Shown: positions 9,138 through 17,485, counted from the stretch's first letter. The stretch: DNA of 53,552 nt from an uncultured Bacteroidaceae bacterium (GCA_905234735.1 CAJOJA010000016.1:1-53552), one strand, 5' to 3'. Notes: generated from the letters alone by a model not told the origin. Numbers and translations: made by a program.

Positions 9138-9950
9138 TTATTTTAGTTCAGAGTTCAACTTAGCCGTTGTTACTTGTTCCACCCCTTTGTCATTGTAGAC
9201 GAAAGCTACAACGTGCATGTTCGCAGGTTGCCAGTCCTTGTCCTCGGCGATGGTGTAGGTGAAGGTCAGTTCCTTCTGTTCGCCCTCTTTGATGCTGAAA
9301 ACCGTACCCCAGGCAGCGTTGACGGCATCGCGAAAGACGTGGTTGTGGACATATTCCTTGTTCCAAACGCCATCGGGCATGCGCTGTCCGTCAGTGATAT
9401 TGTCTTCGGTCAGCCACACCTGCAGTTTGCCGTTGGTGTTGCCGTCGGTGCCCATTGCCGAAACCTTAATCGCTACCTGACGATTGGCAGAATTGTAGTC
9501 GGCGAGGGCCTCCAGTTGCAAAGAGGATTTCTGCTGCAGTTGTTCACGCACCAATGCCCCCCACTCCTGATACTCGCTGGCACCATGCCGATTGACCAGT
9601 CCCACGGGCTGATGATCCAGTCCCCAATGGACATAGTATTCATCGCCCGTCTGTGTAGTCAGGGGATAGGGACGGTTACGATCGCCTCTCATATATCCGA
9701 ATTCGCCCGAATAGATGCCCACAGCCACCACCACGTCATGTCCGTAAGCAGCTTGCAGATCGCCAATGGTGAGTGTGGCATTGGGGCAGTTCAGGCAGTT
9801 CTGACCCGTGAAGTCCTCGATGAGTACGGCACGTGCCACATCAGCTGGCTTCACATAGATGAGCTGCTCGTTCTCGTCGATGTGGGAGCAAGAAACACAG
9901 AGTACACAGAGGAGACAGAGTACAGTGAGATATCTAAGATTGTGCTTCAT
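9138..9950 (-). CDS. Omp28-type thioredoxin-fold lipoprotein with CxxC
   Basis: 270 residues from the ATG at 9950; a TTG two codons upstream is part of a repeat and unlikely. Lipobox LCVS-C21 predicts a lipoprotein. Residues 33-60 (KPADVARAVLIEDFTGQNC) lead into C52-L-N-C55-P, placed like a thioredoxin-family active site. Then comes an Omp28-like body (YEVHWGLDHQPVGLVNRHG-type region near 110-125) and a beta-rich C-terminal half. Omp28 proteins are Bacteroidota outer-membrane-associated lipoproteins; CxxC chemistry suggests thiol-disulfide exchange, which is inference. The signal peptide is encoded by a 9-nt tandem repeat (9895-9929), giving it three extra Cys (LCLLCVLCVSC). Operon partners are a TlpA-like thioredoxin and a second Omp28-type protein. 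Confidence 0.8.
   Translation of the reverse strand: MKHNLRYLTVLCLLCVLCVSCSHIDENEQLIYVKPADVARAVLIEDFTGQNCLNCPNATLTIGDLQAAYGHDVVVAVGIYSGEFGYMRGDRNRPYPLTTQTGDEYYVHWGLDHQPVGLVNRHGASEYQEWGALVREQLQQKSSLQLEALADYNSANRQVAIKVSAMGTDGNTNGKLQVWLTEDNITDGQRMPDGVWNKEYVHNHVFRDAVNAAWGTVFSIKEGEQKELTFTYTIAEDKDWQPANMHVVAFVYNDKGVEQVTTAKLNSELK
9895..9929 (-). repeat. Nonanucleotide tandem repeat forming a signal-peptide core
   Basis: Plus-strand units read ACACAGAGT, ACACAGAGG, AGACAGAGT, ACAGTGAGA. Because the period is a multiple of three, translation on the minus strand repeats every three residues (Leu-Cys-Val/Leu), making up most of the hydrophobic segment and the lipobox of the Omp28-type lipoprotein. Confidence 0.7.
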
Positions 9951-9967
9951 TATCAATTATCAATTAA
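9948..9967 (-). repeat. Heptad repeat array D supplying a start codon
   Basis: On the minus strand the units read GTTAATT, GATAATT, GATAATG, AAGC. The third unit contains the ATG of the Omp28-type lipoprotein gene. The array fills the 17-nt gap after the DUF6029-like gene. Confidence 0.65.
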
Positions 9968-11557
9968 CTAAAAGTTATAGTTATACGACAGCGTCACACC
10001 CTTGCTGGCTGGCACGCGGCGGCAAACACCACCCGAACAGTTGTAGCCCGCACGGTTGCGTACGTAGCCCAACTGTATGCGGTGCGACTTGATGTTGTAG
10101 GTCACCAATCCCTGATAATAGTGACGGTTGGTGACCCCCACATTATACATATCCGCCACGGTTATCATCCAATGCGGCATGAAGGAGTATTCCACCAAAG
10201 CGTAGAGCCAGTCCTTCTCGTCGTCGGGCGTATGCAGGAACTGTCCCTCGAAGCGCAGCGTATGCTTACGGTTGAACTGGTGCTTGCCCTCCACGACGAA
10301 GATGTTGCTGTTCACCATACCGCCCTCGCCCTCGATGACGGTCTTATTGTAACGCTGATTCATGTACATAAAGTTCAACTTGAACTTCTTCGTCAGCTTG
10401 CGCTCCAGTTGCAAGTTTATGTCCTGATAGAAGGTTGTGCTCCCCTCGCGAACGTGGGAGAAGTTCAGTTTGGCTGTCATTCCGTACTTGCCTCCTAATG
10501 CCGTCTTCTTCTTGAACGTATAGGCAGCCGATGCCTGATAGGCCCACTCGCCATTGGGCTGTGTGGCGTAGGGATAAAGGGCCGCTAACGCGTAGGTATG
10601 GTCCATCGTGAAAGCTGGCAGATGGTTGATGTAGGCTGCACGACAGATGGCCGGCACATTACGCTGACTGCGGAATGACATCAGTTTCGAACGCTTGGCC
10701 TGTGCCAGGAAACTCATGCCCCGCTTGGAATACGATGCCGAGAGCATGCCCACGTTTCCAGCCTTGTAGTTATATCCATTCTCGGCCGAAGGGTCCTGTG
10801 TCTTGTGGGCATATTCGCCCAGCAGGCTGAAACCGCCCTGTTGCAGGCGCACACGCGCATCGAAGGCATTGACGAAGGCGGGGAAGTTATAGCGATGGGT
10901 GGCATCGGCCATTACTATCTGGTCGGCATCCTCATGCTTATTGACCCACGAAGCACCCAGACCGAAGCGCAGGCCACGCTCCTGCATCGACTTCGACCAT
11001 TCGTCGATGTCCAGCTCCACATCGGCACCCGTGATGGCGTTCTTCTCCAGTTTCCAGTAGGTGCGCTGCACACCGGCAAGCGCCTTCAGGCGGATTCCCT
11101 TATAGGGGGTGTACACTACCCTACCGCCCAGCAGCGAATTGTCGATGCCCAACGAACGTTCCTCATAGGTGCGCAGGATGAAACCCGAACCGAACTGTTC
11201 GTAGAACGAGCCGCCCGTGATTTCCAAGTTCTTCAACTTACCCTTTACATAAACGTTGGGAATGCCCCACCCCTTGAAGTCGTTGGCCATATCGTTGTAG
11301 CCGGGCAAGGGAAACTGCGTGAACTCAAAGCGCACACCAGCATCCACATACTTCGACTGCAAGGTCACGTCGGCATAGGTGTTGGTCATGAAGTTGTCCT
11401 CATAACCCGTCGGACTCCCCTTCACAAAACCCGTCTCCACGTCCTTGTTGGGCAATAGCATGTCGCTCTGCACACTGCCCGTCACGCTTACCTGCGCCAC
11501 GCTCTGCGTGGCAATTAAAAATGAAAAATTAAAAATTAAAAGTGCTATGCGCTTCAT
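9968..11557 (-). CDS. DUF6029-like outer-membrane beta-barrel protein
   Basis: 529 residues from the ATG at 11557; an in-frame GTG at 11581 would add MRIKGLGI from repeat sequence. The signal peptide MKRIALLIFNFSFLIATQSVA is cut before QVSVTGSVQSD. The rest is a run of amphipathic strands ending in GVTLSYNYNF, whose terminal aromatic residue is typical of outer-membrane barrels. A Cys pair (CSGGVC) lies near the C-terminus. The N-terminus VSVTGSVQSDMLLPNKD and the position between thioredoxin and Omp28-type genes fit the DUF6029 family as I remember it; this assignment needs a profile search. It may serve as the outer-membrane partner of the neighbouring redox proteins. The hydrophobic core of the signal peptide is encoded by a heptad repeat array. 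Confidence 0.72.
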   Translation of the reverse strand: MKRIALLIFNFSFLIATQSVAQVSVTGSVQSDMLLPNKDVETGFVKGSPTGYEDNFMTNTYADVTLQSKYVDAGVRFEFTQFPLPGYNDMANDFKGWGIPNVYVKGKLKNLEITGGSFYEQFGSGFILRTYEERSLGIDNSLLGGRVVYTPYKGIRLKALAGVQRTYWKLEKNAITGADVELDIDEWSKSMQERGLRFGLGASWVNKHEDADQIVMADATHRYNFPAFVNAFDARVRLQQGGFSLLGEYAHKTQDPSAENGYNYKAGNVGMLSASYSKRGMSFLAQAKRSKLMSFRSQRNVPAICRAAYINHLPAFTMDHTYALAALYPYATQPNGEWAYQASAAYTFKKKTALGGKYGMTAKLNFSHVREGSTTFYQDINLQLERKLTKKFKLNFMYMNQRYNKTVIEGEGGMVNSNIFVVEGKHQFNRKHTLRFEGQFLHTPDDEKDWLYALVEYSFMPHWMITVADMYNVGVTNRHYYQGLVTYNIKSHRIQLGYVRNRAGYNCSGGVCRRVPASKGVTLSYNYNF

Positions 11558-11580
11558 AATCCCTAATCCCTTAATCCTCA
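11513..11580 (-). repeat. Heptad repeat arrays E (two arrays flanking a start codon)
   Basis: On the minus strand the first part (11580-11556) is purine-rich: GTGAGGA, TTAAGGG, ATTAGGG, ATTATGA, and supplies the ATG at 11557. After CGCATAGCAC the second part (11542-11513) is pyrimidine-rich: TTTTAAT, TTTTAAT, TTTTCAT, TTTTAAT, encoding LLIFNFSFLI. Both senses of the repeat thus occur within 70 nt, one at the start site and one in the signal-peptide core. Confidence 0.75.
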
Positions 11581-12096
11581 CTTCGTCAGCTCACGAACTT
11601 TCTCGATGAGTTCCACCTCGGCCCCGTCGGTATAGCCGTTGTGCTTGTACACGATTTTACCCCCTCCGTCGATGATGAGGGTGAAGGGTATCATCTGTAT
11701 GCCCAGGGCGCGACGGAAGTCGCTGTTCGGATCGAGCAGCACGTCGTACTCCCATCCGTGTTCGTCCACCAGCGGCTTCACCTTATTGATGTTCTGCGCC
11801 TGGTCGATGCTCACGGCCACCAGTTTCACCCCCGTTTCCTCTTTCCACTCGTCGTACACTTCCTGGATGGCACTCAACTCGCGGTTGCAAGGCTTGCACC
11901 ACGTGGCGAAGAACGAGATAATGAAGGGTTTGCCCTGATTGTTCAGCGTGTCCGTCTTCACCGTCTGTCCGTCCATCGTCTTCAGCGTGATAGCGGGAAG
12001 TTGAGCAGCTACGCCGCCAATTGAAAATTGAAAATTGAAAATTGAAAATTGGACTACGCCGATAAGCAGGGCAGCAGTTAACAATATTCTTTTCAT
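11578..12096 (-). CDS. TlpA/ResA-like periplasmic thioredoxin
   Basis: 172 residues. The thioredoxin fold has active site FFATWC67-K-P-C70 followed by NRELSAIQEVYDEWK, the VKLVAVSID strand, the cis-Pro loop IQMIPFTLIID (cis-Pro near residue 142) and the KIVYKHNGY strand. This matches TlpA/ResA-type, membrane-exported disulfide reductases. The N-terminus is a signal peptide or anchor of about 30 residues with an unusual core (VVQFSIFNFQFSIGG) encoded by four perfect AATTGAA heptads read from the opposite strand. It lies between the large Omp28-type CxxC protein (11 nt upstream) and the DUF6029-like barrel (20 nt downstream). It probably passes reducing or oxidising equivalents to the Omp28-type partners; direction and substrate are not visible. 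Confidence 0.9.
   Translation of the reverse strand: MKRILLTAALLIGVVQFSIFNFQFSIGGVAAQLPAITLKTMDGQTVKTDTLNNQGKPFIISFFATWCKPCNRELSAIQEVYDEWKEETGVKLVAVSIDQAQNINKVKPLVDEHGWEYDVLLDPNSDFRRALGIQMIPFTLIIDGGGKIVYKHNGYTDGAEVELIEKVRELTK
12019..12052 (-). repeat. Heptad repeat array F inside a signal peptide
   Basis: The plus strand carries four perfect AATTGAA units and a final AATTGG. Read on the minus strand (TTCAATT units) it has no stop codon in any frame and encodes QFSIFNFQFSI, the hydrophobic core of the thioredoxin signal peptide. Read in the opposite sense, every frame contains TGA. Confidence 0.85.
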
Positions 12097-12107
12097 AATA
12101 TTTCGAA

Positions 12108-13889
12108 TTATTTGATTACCTTCTTTCCGTTCTCAATATATACGCCCTTCCAGGGTTTCTCCACCCGACGCCCACTCAAGTCGTAATAACCTTGAACTTT
12201 CAACTTTGAACTTTCAACTTCACTGATGCCATCAGCATCCGTGACATGTCCCTTGTTGCAGTTCACCACCTGTCCCGTCGTGGTATCGATGAGGACGGCG
12301 ATGACCTCCAGTTTCGTCTTGTCGATGGGCAGTCCATTATTTGAGATGTCGAAGGTGTAGCTGTATTCATAGGGGACATTGCCCTTGAGGTCGGCAGGCA
12401 GGCTCTCTAGCATACCGGCTCCGAACTGGGCCGACTGGTCGAGAGCTACTTCGTTGTAGTGGAGGTCGTTAATCTTCACACCGGCTTTGGTGTACTTATC
12501 CAGATAGGGGTCGCCCGTAGTGCCAGAGCCCGAAAGGGCATTCGACTGGTTCCATTCCTTGCTGTGCAGGTCGTTGGCAATCAGGATGTAGCCGATGCGA
12601 TAGGGGTTGTTCGTAAAGTCGCGGATGAAGGAGGTGGTGCTCGTAGCCTTAATCTTGGTCTTGGCCTCATCTGCCCATTCGCCTACGACAGTAATGGATG
12701 CCGGAGCAATAATCTTGACACGTGCCTCCCAGTCGCTCTGTCCCGATATGGGAGCGAAGTCCTTCACGCGATCGATGAATACCGAAGGCAGTCCGCTGGG
12801 GTCAGCAGGCAAGTATGTCGAAGCCGTGAACGACATCTCGTCCTGCACGTGATAGGCTACGCCCACAAAGTTATCGCCGTTCTTGTCGGCCATTTTCTCC
12901 ATACCGGCCAGCGCACGAGGGCAGTATTGGCACCAAGTGCCCGTGTACTCCTCCACAAGAGGCTTATGCAGAGGCACCTCGTTGAGGAAGACCACCGGAG
13001 TAACGGTCTCGGCCTGCGGGTCTTCGTTGTCCTGGCCGTTTATCTTCGTGATGCGGAACTTGGCGTCGTAACTCCCAGGCTCGCTCATGGCGGGGATGGT
13101 GGCCGACAGTGTCGTGCTGCGACCGAAGTAGCCTCCAGAGAGTGCCTTGCTGATGTGCTTTGACTCTACGATTCCGTTCACTTCTATTTCATAGTCCAGA
13201 TTCTTGATATCCTCCGTCCCGTGGTTCACCAGGGTCAGATTTGTTGTGATGGACTTGCCGACCAGCGTGTACAGATTGTCGGGAGCCACCAGCATGGCAG
13301 CATTCGCCTTCACCCGTTCACCTCCGATGAGTACGACGATGGCGGGCGAACCCTCATTGGCCAGTCCCACCCACTTACGGAAGGTGCGGTTGGTGTGGAT
13401 GAGCAGTCCCTCGGGATTCTCCGTCGGGGTCACCACCACCGGTGTGCGGTTGGGGTCGTTGTCGTTGTCGGCATCAACTGTCGACTTGAAGCTATACCCG
13501 GCATAAACACCTCCCTGACCGATGACATAGGGTTCGGCCAGACGTCCTTCGGCCCACTTGCCGTCGGGCGTCACCTCCATGCTCACGATGTCGGGCACAT
13601 TCTTGCTGCCGGTCAGCGTCAGCTCCTTGGTGAGCCACACGGAGTAGTCCTGAGTGTTCTGGGCATTGGCGTTCACGGGTATGCGTATGCCCAATATCTC
13701 CATACCCTCCAGCATGGGGTCAGTCAGGTGCAGGGCCACGTCGTAGGTCTCGCCCTTTCCCGTGCCATAGTTTTTCAGCGTGCCTGTTCCCTGATACACG
13801 CCAAAGTAAATCTGGTTATCGGCATAGGCCGAAACCACACAAATCAGAGCCGCCAACAGCCCCGTCATTCGGTGTAAAACGTTTCTCAT
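12108..13889 (-). CDS. Large Omp28-type secreted protein with CxxC and sorting-type tail
   Basis: 593 residues from the ATG at 13889 (MRNVLHRMTGLLAALICVVSAYA signal peptide); a start at 13916 would fall almost at the predicted transcription start. Residues 25-290 form two or three beta-sandwich regions. About 300-450 is the Omp28/thioredoxin-like domain, with VEEYTGTWCQYCPRALAGME (Cys near 319 and 322) and a PSVFIDR strand holding the usual conserved proline. The C-terminus ends YYDLSGRRV then KGVYIENGKKVIK, a type IX-like sorting tail, preceded by a heptad-repeat linker (SSKLKVQG). It is the first gene of the six-gene operon and has its own well-formed promoter at 13928-13958. The CxxC in a protein with an export tail suggests thiol chemistry at the cell surface; this is inference. 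Confidence 0.85.
   Translation of the reverse strand: MRNVLHRMTGLLAALICVVSAYADNQIYFGVYQGTGTLKNYGTGKGETYDVALHLTDPMLEGMEILGIRIPVNANAQNTQDYSVWLTKELTLTGSKNVPDIVSMEVTPDGKWAEGRLAEPYVIGQGGVYAGYSFKSTVDADNDNDPNRTPVVVTPTENPEGLLIHTNRTFRKWVGLANEGSPAIVVLIGGERVKANAAMLVAPDNLYTLVGKSITTNLTLVNHGTEDIKNLDYEIEVNGIVESKHISKALSGGYFGRSTTLSATIPAMSEPGSYDAKFRITKINGQDNEDPQAETVTPVVFLNEVPLHKPLVEEYTGTWCQYCPRALAGMEKMADKNGDNFVGVAYHVQDEMSFTASTYLPADPSGLPSVFIDRVKDFAPISGQSDWEARVKIIAPASITVVGEWADEAKTKIKATSTTSFIRDFTNNPYRIGYILIANDLHSKEWNQSNALSGSGTTGDPYLDKYTKAGVKINDLHYNEVALDQSAQFGAGMLESLPADLKGNVPYEYSYTFDISNNGLPIDKTKLEVIAVLIDTTTGQVVNCNKGHVTDADGISEVESSKLKVQGYYDLSGRRVEKPWKGVYIENGKKVIK
12190..12221 (-). repeat. Heptad repeat array G inside a coding sequence (linker)
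   Basis: The coding strand reads GTTGAAA, GTTCAAA, GTTGAAA, GTTCAAG. It encodes VESSKLKVQ between the body of the Omp28-type protein and its YYDLSGR tail, the same place as array C in the 7557-9131 gene. Confidence 0.75.
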
Positions 13890-13927
13890 ATCCTGTCTGT
13901 TAGTCAATATTTGCACTTAACACGCGA

Positions 13928-13958
13928 CAAAGATAATGAAAAAAACGGAATATACAAA
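13928..13958 (-). promoter_or_regulatory. Bacteroidetes-type promoter of the Omp28/thioredoxin operon
   Basis: On the minus strand, TTTG (13958-13955), a 19-nt spacer and TATCTTTG (13935-13928) match the -33 TTTG and -7 TAnnTTTG consensus. Transcription would begin near 13921, about 30 nt before the ATG at 13889. The promoter starts 10 nt beyond the end of the fucosidase gene upstream. Confidence 0.8.
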
Positions 13959-13967
13959 CAACTGAGG

Positions 13968-15581
13968 TTATTTATTGATGCGCAGCACGGGAGCAATTTT
14001 GTTGCAGGGCTTGGGCAGTTCCACGACGAGTCCCTCGGCCGTCTGGCGGGCCTTCACCTTCCCGTGCCCCAACAGGTAGACGTTGGAAATGGATTTCTTG
14101 AAGTCCTTGTTGTCCTTGGCCAGCGACTTGACGACGAGTTTACCGTCCTTGGGCCAGCCCATAGCGGTAACGTAGAGATACTTCGGCGTCTGGTTGAAGC
14201 GGATGTCGCGACTGTCCATTCCGTTGTATTGTCCCTCGTTGAAGCCCTGACTGTTAATCTTGATGTCCTTCTCGGCCACAGGTCCCTCGCCAAACTTCAC
14301 CCAGGGACGGGTGCCAAAGATGCTCTCGCCGTTCTGACTCATCCAGGCCTCCAGCTCGTCGAGGAACCGGGCAGCCTTCTCGTCGTAGGTGCCATCGGCA
14401 CGCAAGGGGATGTTGAGCAGGAGGTTACCGTTCTTCGATACGATGTCGACGAGCTGCTTCACCAGATTGGTGGCTGTGCGGTAGCCGCGCTGATAGACGC
14501 CCGTGTTGTAGTGCCAGTCGCCGATGCAGTTACAGGTCTGCCAGGGTTGTTCCACCATCTGGTTGGGAGCACCGCGCTCCACGTCCCAAGTCAAGGCTTT
14601 CTTCTGGTCTTCACTCAGTATCTTGCCGAACACCACGCCACGCGGATTCTTATTATATAGGTGAGCCGCAATCTTCAGTCCGGCATCGCTCACGGGATAG
14701 AAAGGCAGGACGGTAACGTCGAAGTAAATGAGGTCGGGATTATAGCGATTGATGGCATCGAGGGTGCGGTCGTAGAAGTTGGTGACAAACTCTTTCGAGG
14801 GCAGGCATGCACCGTTACCCCAGCCCCACTGGCTGTGTATGGCACCGTTGTCCCACGAATTCTTGCTCATGGGGTGTTTCTGCTGGTAGAGCATTTGGGG
14901 GTCGAGCCCTTCCCACCACTTGCCCTTACCATCCTCCTTGGTCAGGTTGCCGTCGTACCACACGCCAGCCTTGTCGCCCTCGAGGTCGTAGCGCTGCGAG
15001 GGTTCGAACCAGGTCCAGGCGTGGTCGGCGTGGAACGAGATACCCAGCGGCAGTCCAACCTTCTTGGCCGCACGAGCCCATTCGTCCAGAATGTCGCGTT
15101 TCGGACCAATGTTCTTAGAGTTCCAGGGCTGATACTTCGAATCCCACAGGTCGTAGTTGTCGTGGTGGTTGCCCAGCACGAAGAAGTACTGCGCACCGCA
15201 GCGTTTGTAGCGCTCCACCAGCGCCTCTGGGTTCCACTTCTCGGCCTTGAACAGGGGCAGGATGTCCTTGTAGCCGAACTCCGACGGATGGCCGTAGTGG
15301 TCGCGATGGTACTTATACTTGTAGTTGCCTTCCATATACATCTCGCGGGCCATCCAGTCGCCGCTGCCCTCCACGCACTGTGCACCCCAGTGGGCCCAGA
15401 TGCCGAACTTGGCGTTGCGAAACCATTCGGGTGTTTCGTGGGTCTCCAGCGACTTCCATGTGGGTTCGTACTGTCCCGTCTGCATGCGTTCGTGCTCTTC
15501 GCTGACTGGGATGCGATAACTCTCTTGTGCCGTTGCTGTCAGGGCAGCCGTCAGGCATAGTAGGGAAAGAAGGTGCTTCAT
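13968..15581 (-). CDS. GH29 alpha-L-fucosidase (first, no appended binding domain)
   Basis: 537 residues. Signal peptide MKHLLSLLCLTAALTATA. The GH29 barrel begins with WFRNAKFGIWAHWGAQ, continues with the CGAQYFFVLGNHHDNYDLWD strand bearing the conserved His pair, then GLPLGISFHADHAW, and DLIYFDVTVLP near residue 287, whose Asp is the likely nucleophile. The C-terminal 100 residues (from about 435) form the usual GH29 beta-sandwich. The enzyme should release L-fucose from host or plant glycans in the periplasm or outside the cell. It follows a second GH29 gene by 20 nt and shares its promoter. The two enzymes are quite different in sequence and probably differ in linkage preference. Confidence 0.9.
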   Translation of the reverse strand: MKHLLSLLCLTAALTATAQESYRIPVSEEHERMQTGQYEPTWKSLETHETPEWFRNAKFGIWAHWGAQCVEGSGDWMAREMYMEGNYKYKYHRDHYGHPSEFGYKDILPLFKAEKWNPEALVERYKRCGAQYFFVLGNHHDNYDLWDSKYQPWNSKNIGPKRDILDEWARAAKKVGLPLGISFHADHAWTWFEPSQRYDLEGDKAGVWYDGNLTKEDGKGKWWEGLDPQMLYQQKHPMSKNSWDNGAIHSQWGWGNGACLPSKEFVTNFYDRTLDAINRYNPDLIYFDVTVLPFYPVSDAGLKIAAHLYNKNPRGVVFGKILSEDQKKALTWDVERGAPNQMVEQPWQTCNCIGDWHYNTGVYQRGYRTATNLVKQLVDIVSKNGNLLLNIPLRADGTYDEKAARFLDELEAWMSQNGESIFGTRPWVKFGEGPVAEKDIKINSQGFNEGQYNGMDSRDIRFNQTPKYLYVTAMGWPKDGKLVVKSLAKDNKDFKKSISNVYLLGHGKVKARQTAEGLVVELPKPCNKIAPVLRINK

Positions 15582-15601
15582 TTTATTTTTTCACTTTATA
15601 A

Positions 15602-17458
15602 TTATTCGCTTACGATTTCCACGTCCTCGTACTCCAGACGTTCGCCCTCAGCGAGCTGTTCGGCATCGAATCGGAACAAGCGGGCACTGGTGGCAGGGAA
15701 CGTGACGCTTTGCCAGATGGGGTTGTTGACGACGTTGGAGAACTCGCCGCTGGAGAGTTTCTTCCAGCCGCTGCCTTCGAACGCCCATAGGCTGTAGTGC
15801 GTGACCACGCCCTTGCGCGACTGCTGGGGCGGCAGGTAGCGGAATCCCTGAATGGGTTTCGTGCCTGGGCATTCGATGAGCATCTGTCTCGGACTGGCGA
15901 AGAAGATATTGAGCAGGGCAGATTTCTTGTCCTTGGTCTTGCCTTCGGCAGTAACGGACGGGTGCTGAAGGTCGGGCGCCAGGAAAATGCCTACGCGACT
16001 GATGAGCGGACAGGCACGGGCCGAGGTGATGGTCAGCCGCAGGCTGGTGGCCTCGACCGTGGGGAAACAGACGATGCGGCGGTGGCCAATGGTGGTGAGG
16101 GGCTTGCCCTGTTCCACCAGTTCGTCGTTCAGGGGAATCCATTTGCCGTTGACAAGTGCCTCAAGGGTGAACGAGCGCACGCGCTGCCCGAGGGCAATGT
16201 ATTCCTCAGCCAGAAAGCGGTTGAAGCGGGTGGGACGCTTAAACGTCAATGTCAGCGTGGCATTGGTAACATCATCGTCCGTTGCCCAGTAGGTGTCGGA
16301 CTTTCCGTCGACGACGAGTTTGGGCGCATAGCGTTTGTCATTGGCTCGGACGTTGCTGGCCGAAACCTTTGCCCCTCGGGCCAGGTCGTGCTTAAAGACC
16401 ATTTCCACCATTCGGGCAAACTGCAATCCGTGCAGGCTGTCCACGGGGCTGATGCGTCCGTTGGGCATAACGGGGAAGTTGAGCAATAGGGTGGAGTTGC
16501 GTCCGACAGACTTATAATACGTATCCATCAGTTTTTCCAGGCTCTTCACAAGGGCGTCCTCTGTCGTATGGTAGAACCAGCCGGGACGGATGCTCGTATT
16601 GGTTTCGCCCGGACACCACACATCGCCCTGCTCCACACCATAGTGAAGCATCTGACGGTCGGCCTGTCCCTGGCTTGGCATCATGCTCCAGTTGGTCTCA
16701 CCCACATAGCCAGCCTCGGTGCCCACCCATCGCAGGTCGGCGCGGTTGGCATTGTCGCCCCAGATGGCACAATTGGGCTGCAACTCACGAATCATACGAT
16801 AGGTCTCTGGCCACCGGTAGTAGGTCTTTTCTATTCTGCGCACCTCGTTGGCTCCGCCATACCAGCCGTCGCCGCCGTTGGCTCCGTCGAACCACACCTC
16901 GAAGATGTCGCCATACTGGGTGAGCAACTCGCGCAACTGGTTGCGGAAGTAGGTGATGTAGGCCTCGCGCCCGTATTCTGGATAGTTGCGGTCCCAGGGC
17001 GAGAGGTAAACGGCAAACTTCAGACCCTCGCGTCGACAGGCTTCGGCCAGCTCACGCACCACGTCGCCCTTGCCCTGTTTCCACGGGGCATTCTTCACGG
17101 AATAGTCAGTATATGCCGAAGGCCACAGGCAGAAACCGCAGTGGTGCTTGGCTGTGAGGATGATGCCTCGCATGCCCGACTGCTTGCAGACGTGCGCCCA
17201 CTGGCGGCAGTCGAGGTCGGAGGGGTTGAACAGTTCCACCGATTCGTTGCCGAAGCCCCATTCCTGGTCGGTATAGGTGTTGAGCGAATAGTGGATGAAG
17301 GCATACATCTCCATGTCCTGCCACGCCTGTTGCTGGGTTGTAGGGACGGGCAAGCACGGAGCCGGAACTCCTGAACCGGAGACTTTATGGCCTGATTTGG
17401 CCGACAGGGGAAGCGACAGCATCAAACACAAGATGCTATAGGAGAAAACCTTCTTCAT
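15602..17458 (-). CDS. GH29 alpha-L-fucosidase with F5/8-type C-terminal domain
   Basis: 618 residues from the ATG at 17458. An alternative ATG at 17470 lies only about 10 nt from the predicted transcription start. After a signal peptide the GH29 barrel shows QDMEMYAFIHYSLNTYTDQE, GIILTAKHHCGFCLWPS, and GDIFEVWFDGANGGDGW near residue 189, whose Asp is the likely nucleophile. About 365-500 is a galactose-binding-like (F5/8 type C, CBM32-type) domain, beginning GAKVSASNVRAND and containing DGKSDTYWATDD. A further small beta domain closes the protein. GH29 enzymes of this type often act on Lewis or H-type structures, but the linkage cannot be read here. It is the first gene of a two-gene fucosidase operon, divergent from tkt. 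Confidence 0.9.
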   Translation of the reverse strand: MKKVFSYSILCLMLSLPLSAKSGHKVSGSGVPAPCLPVPTTQQQAWQDMEMYAFIHYSLNTYTDQEWGFGNESVELFNPSDLDCRQWAHVCKQSGMRGIILTAKHHCGFCLWPSAYTDYSVKNAPWKQGKGDVVRELAEACRREGLKFAVYLSPWDRNYPEYGREAYITYFRNQLRELLTQYGDIFEVWFDGANGGDGWYGGANEVRRIEKTYYRWPETYRMIRELQPNCAIWGDNANRADLRWVGTEAGYVGETNWSMMPSQGQADRQMLHYGVEQGDVWCPGETNTSIRPGWFYHTTEDALVKSLEKLMDTYYKSVGRNSTLLLNFPVMPNGRISPVDSLHGLQFARMVEMVFKHDLARGAKVSASNVRANDKRYAPKLVVDGKSDTYWATDDDVTNATLTLTFKRPTRFNRFLAEEYIALGQRVRSFTLEALVNGKWIPLNDELVEQGKPLTTIGHRRIVCFPTVEATSLRLTITSARACPLISRVGIFLAPDLQHPSVTAEGKTKDKKSALLNIFFASPRQMLIECPGTKPIQGFRYLPPQQSRKGVVTHYSLWAFEGSGWKKLSSGEFSNVVNNPIWQSVTFPATSARLFRFDAEQLAEGERLEYEDVEIVSE

Positions 17459-17485
17459 CGTGTACTTCATCTAATGATTACAGTG

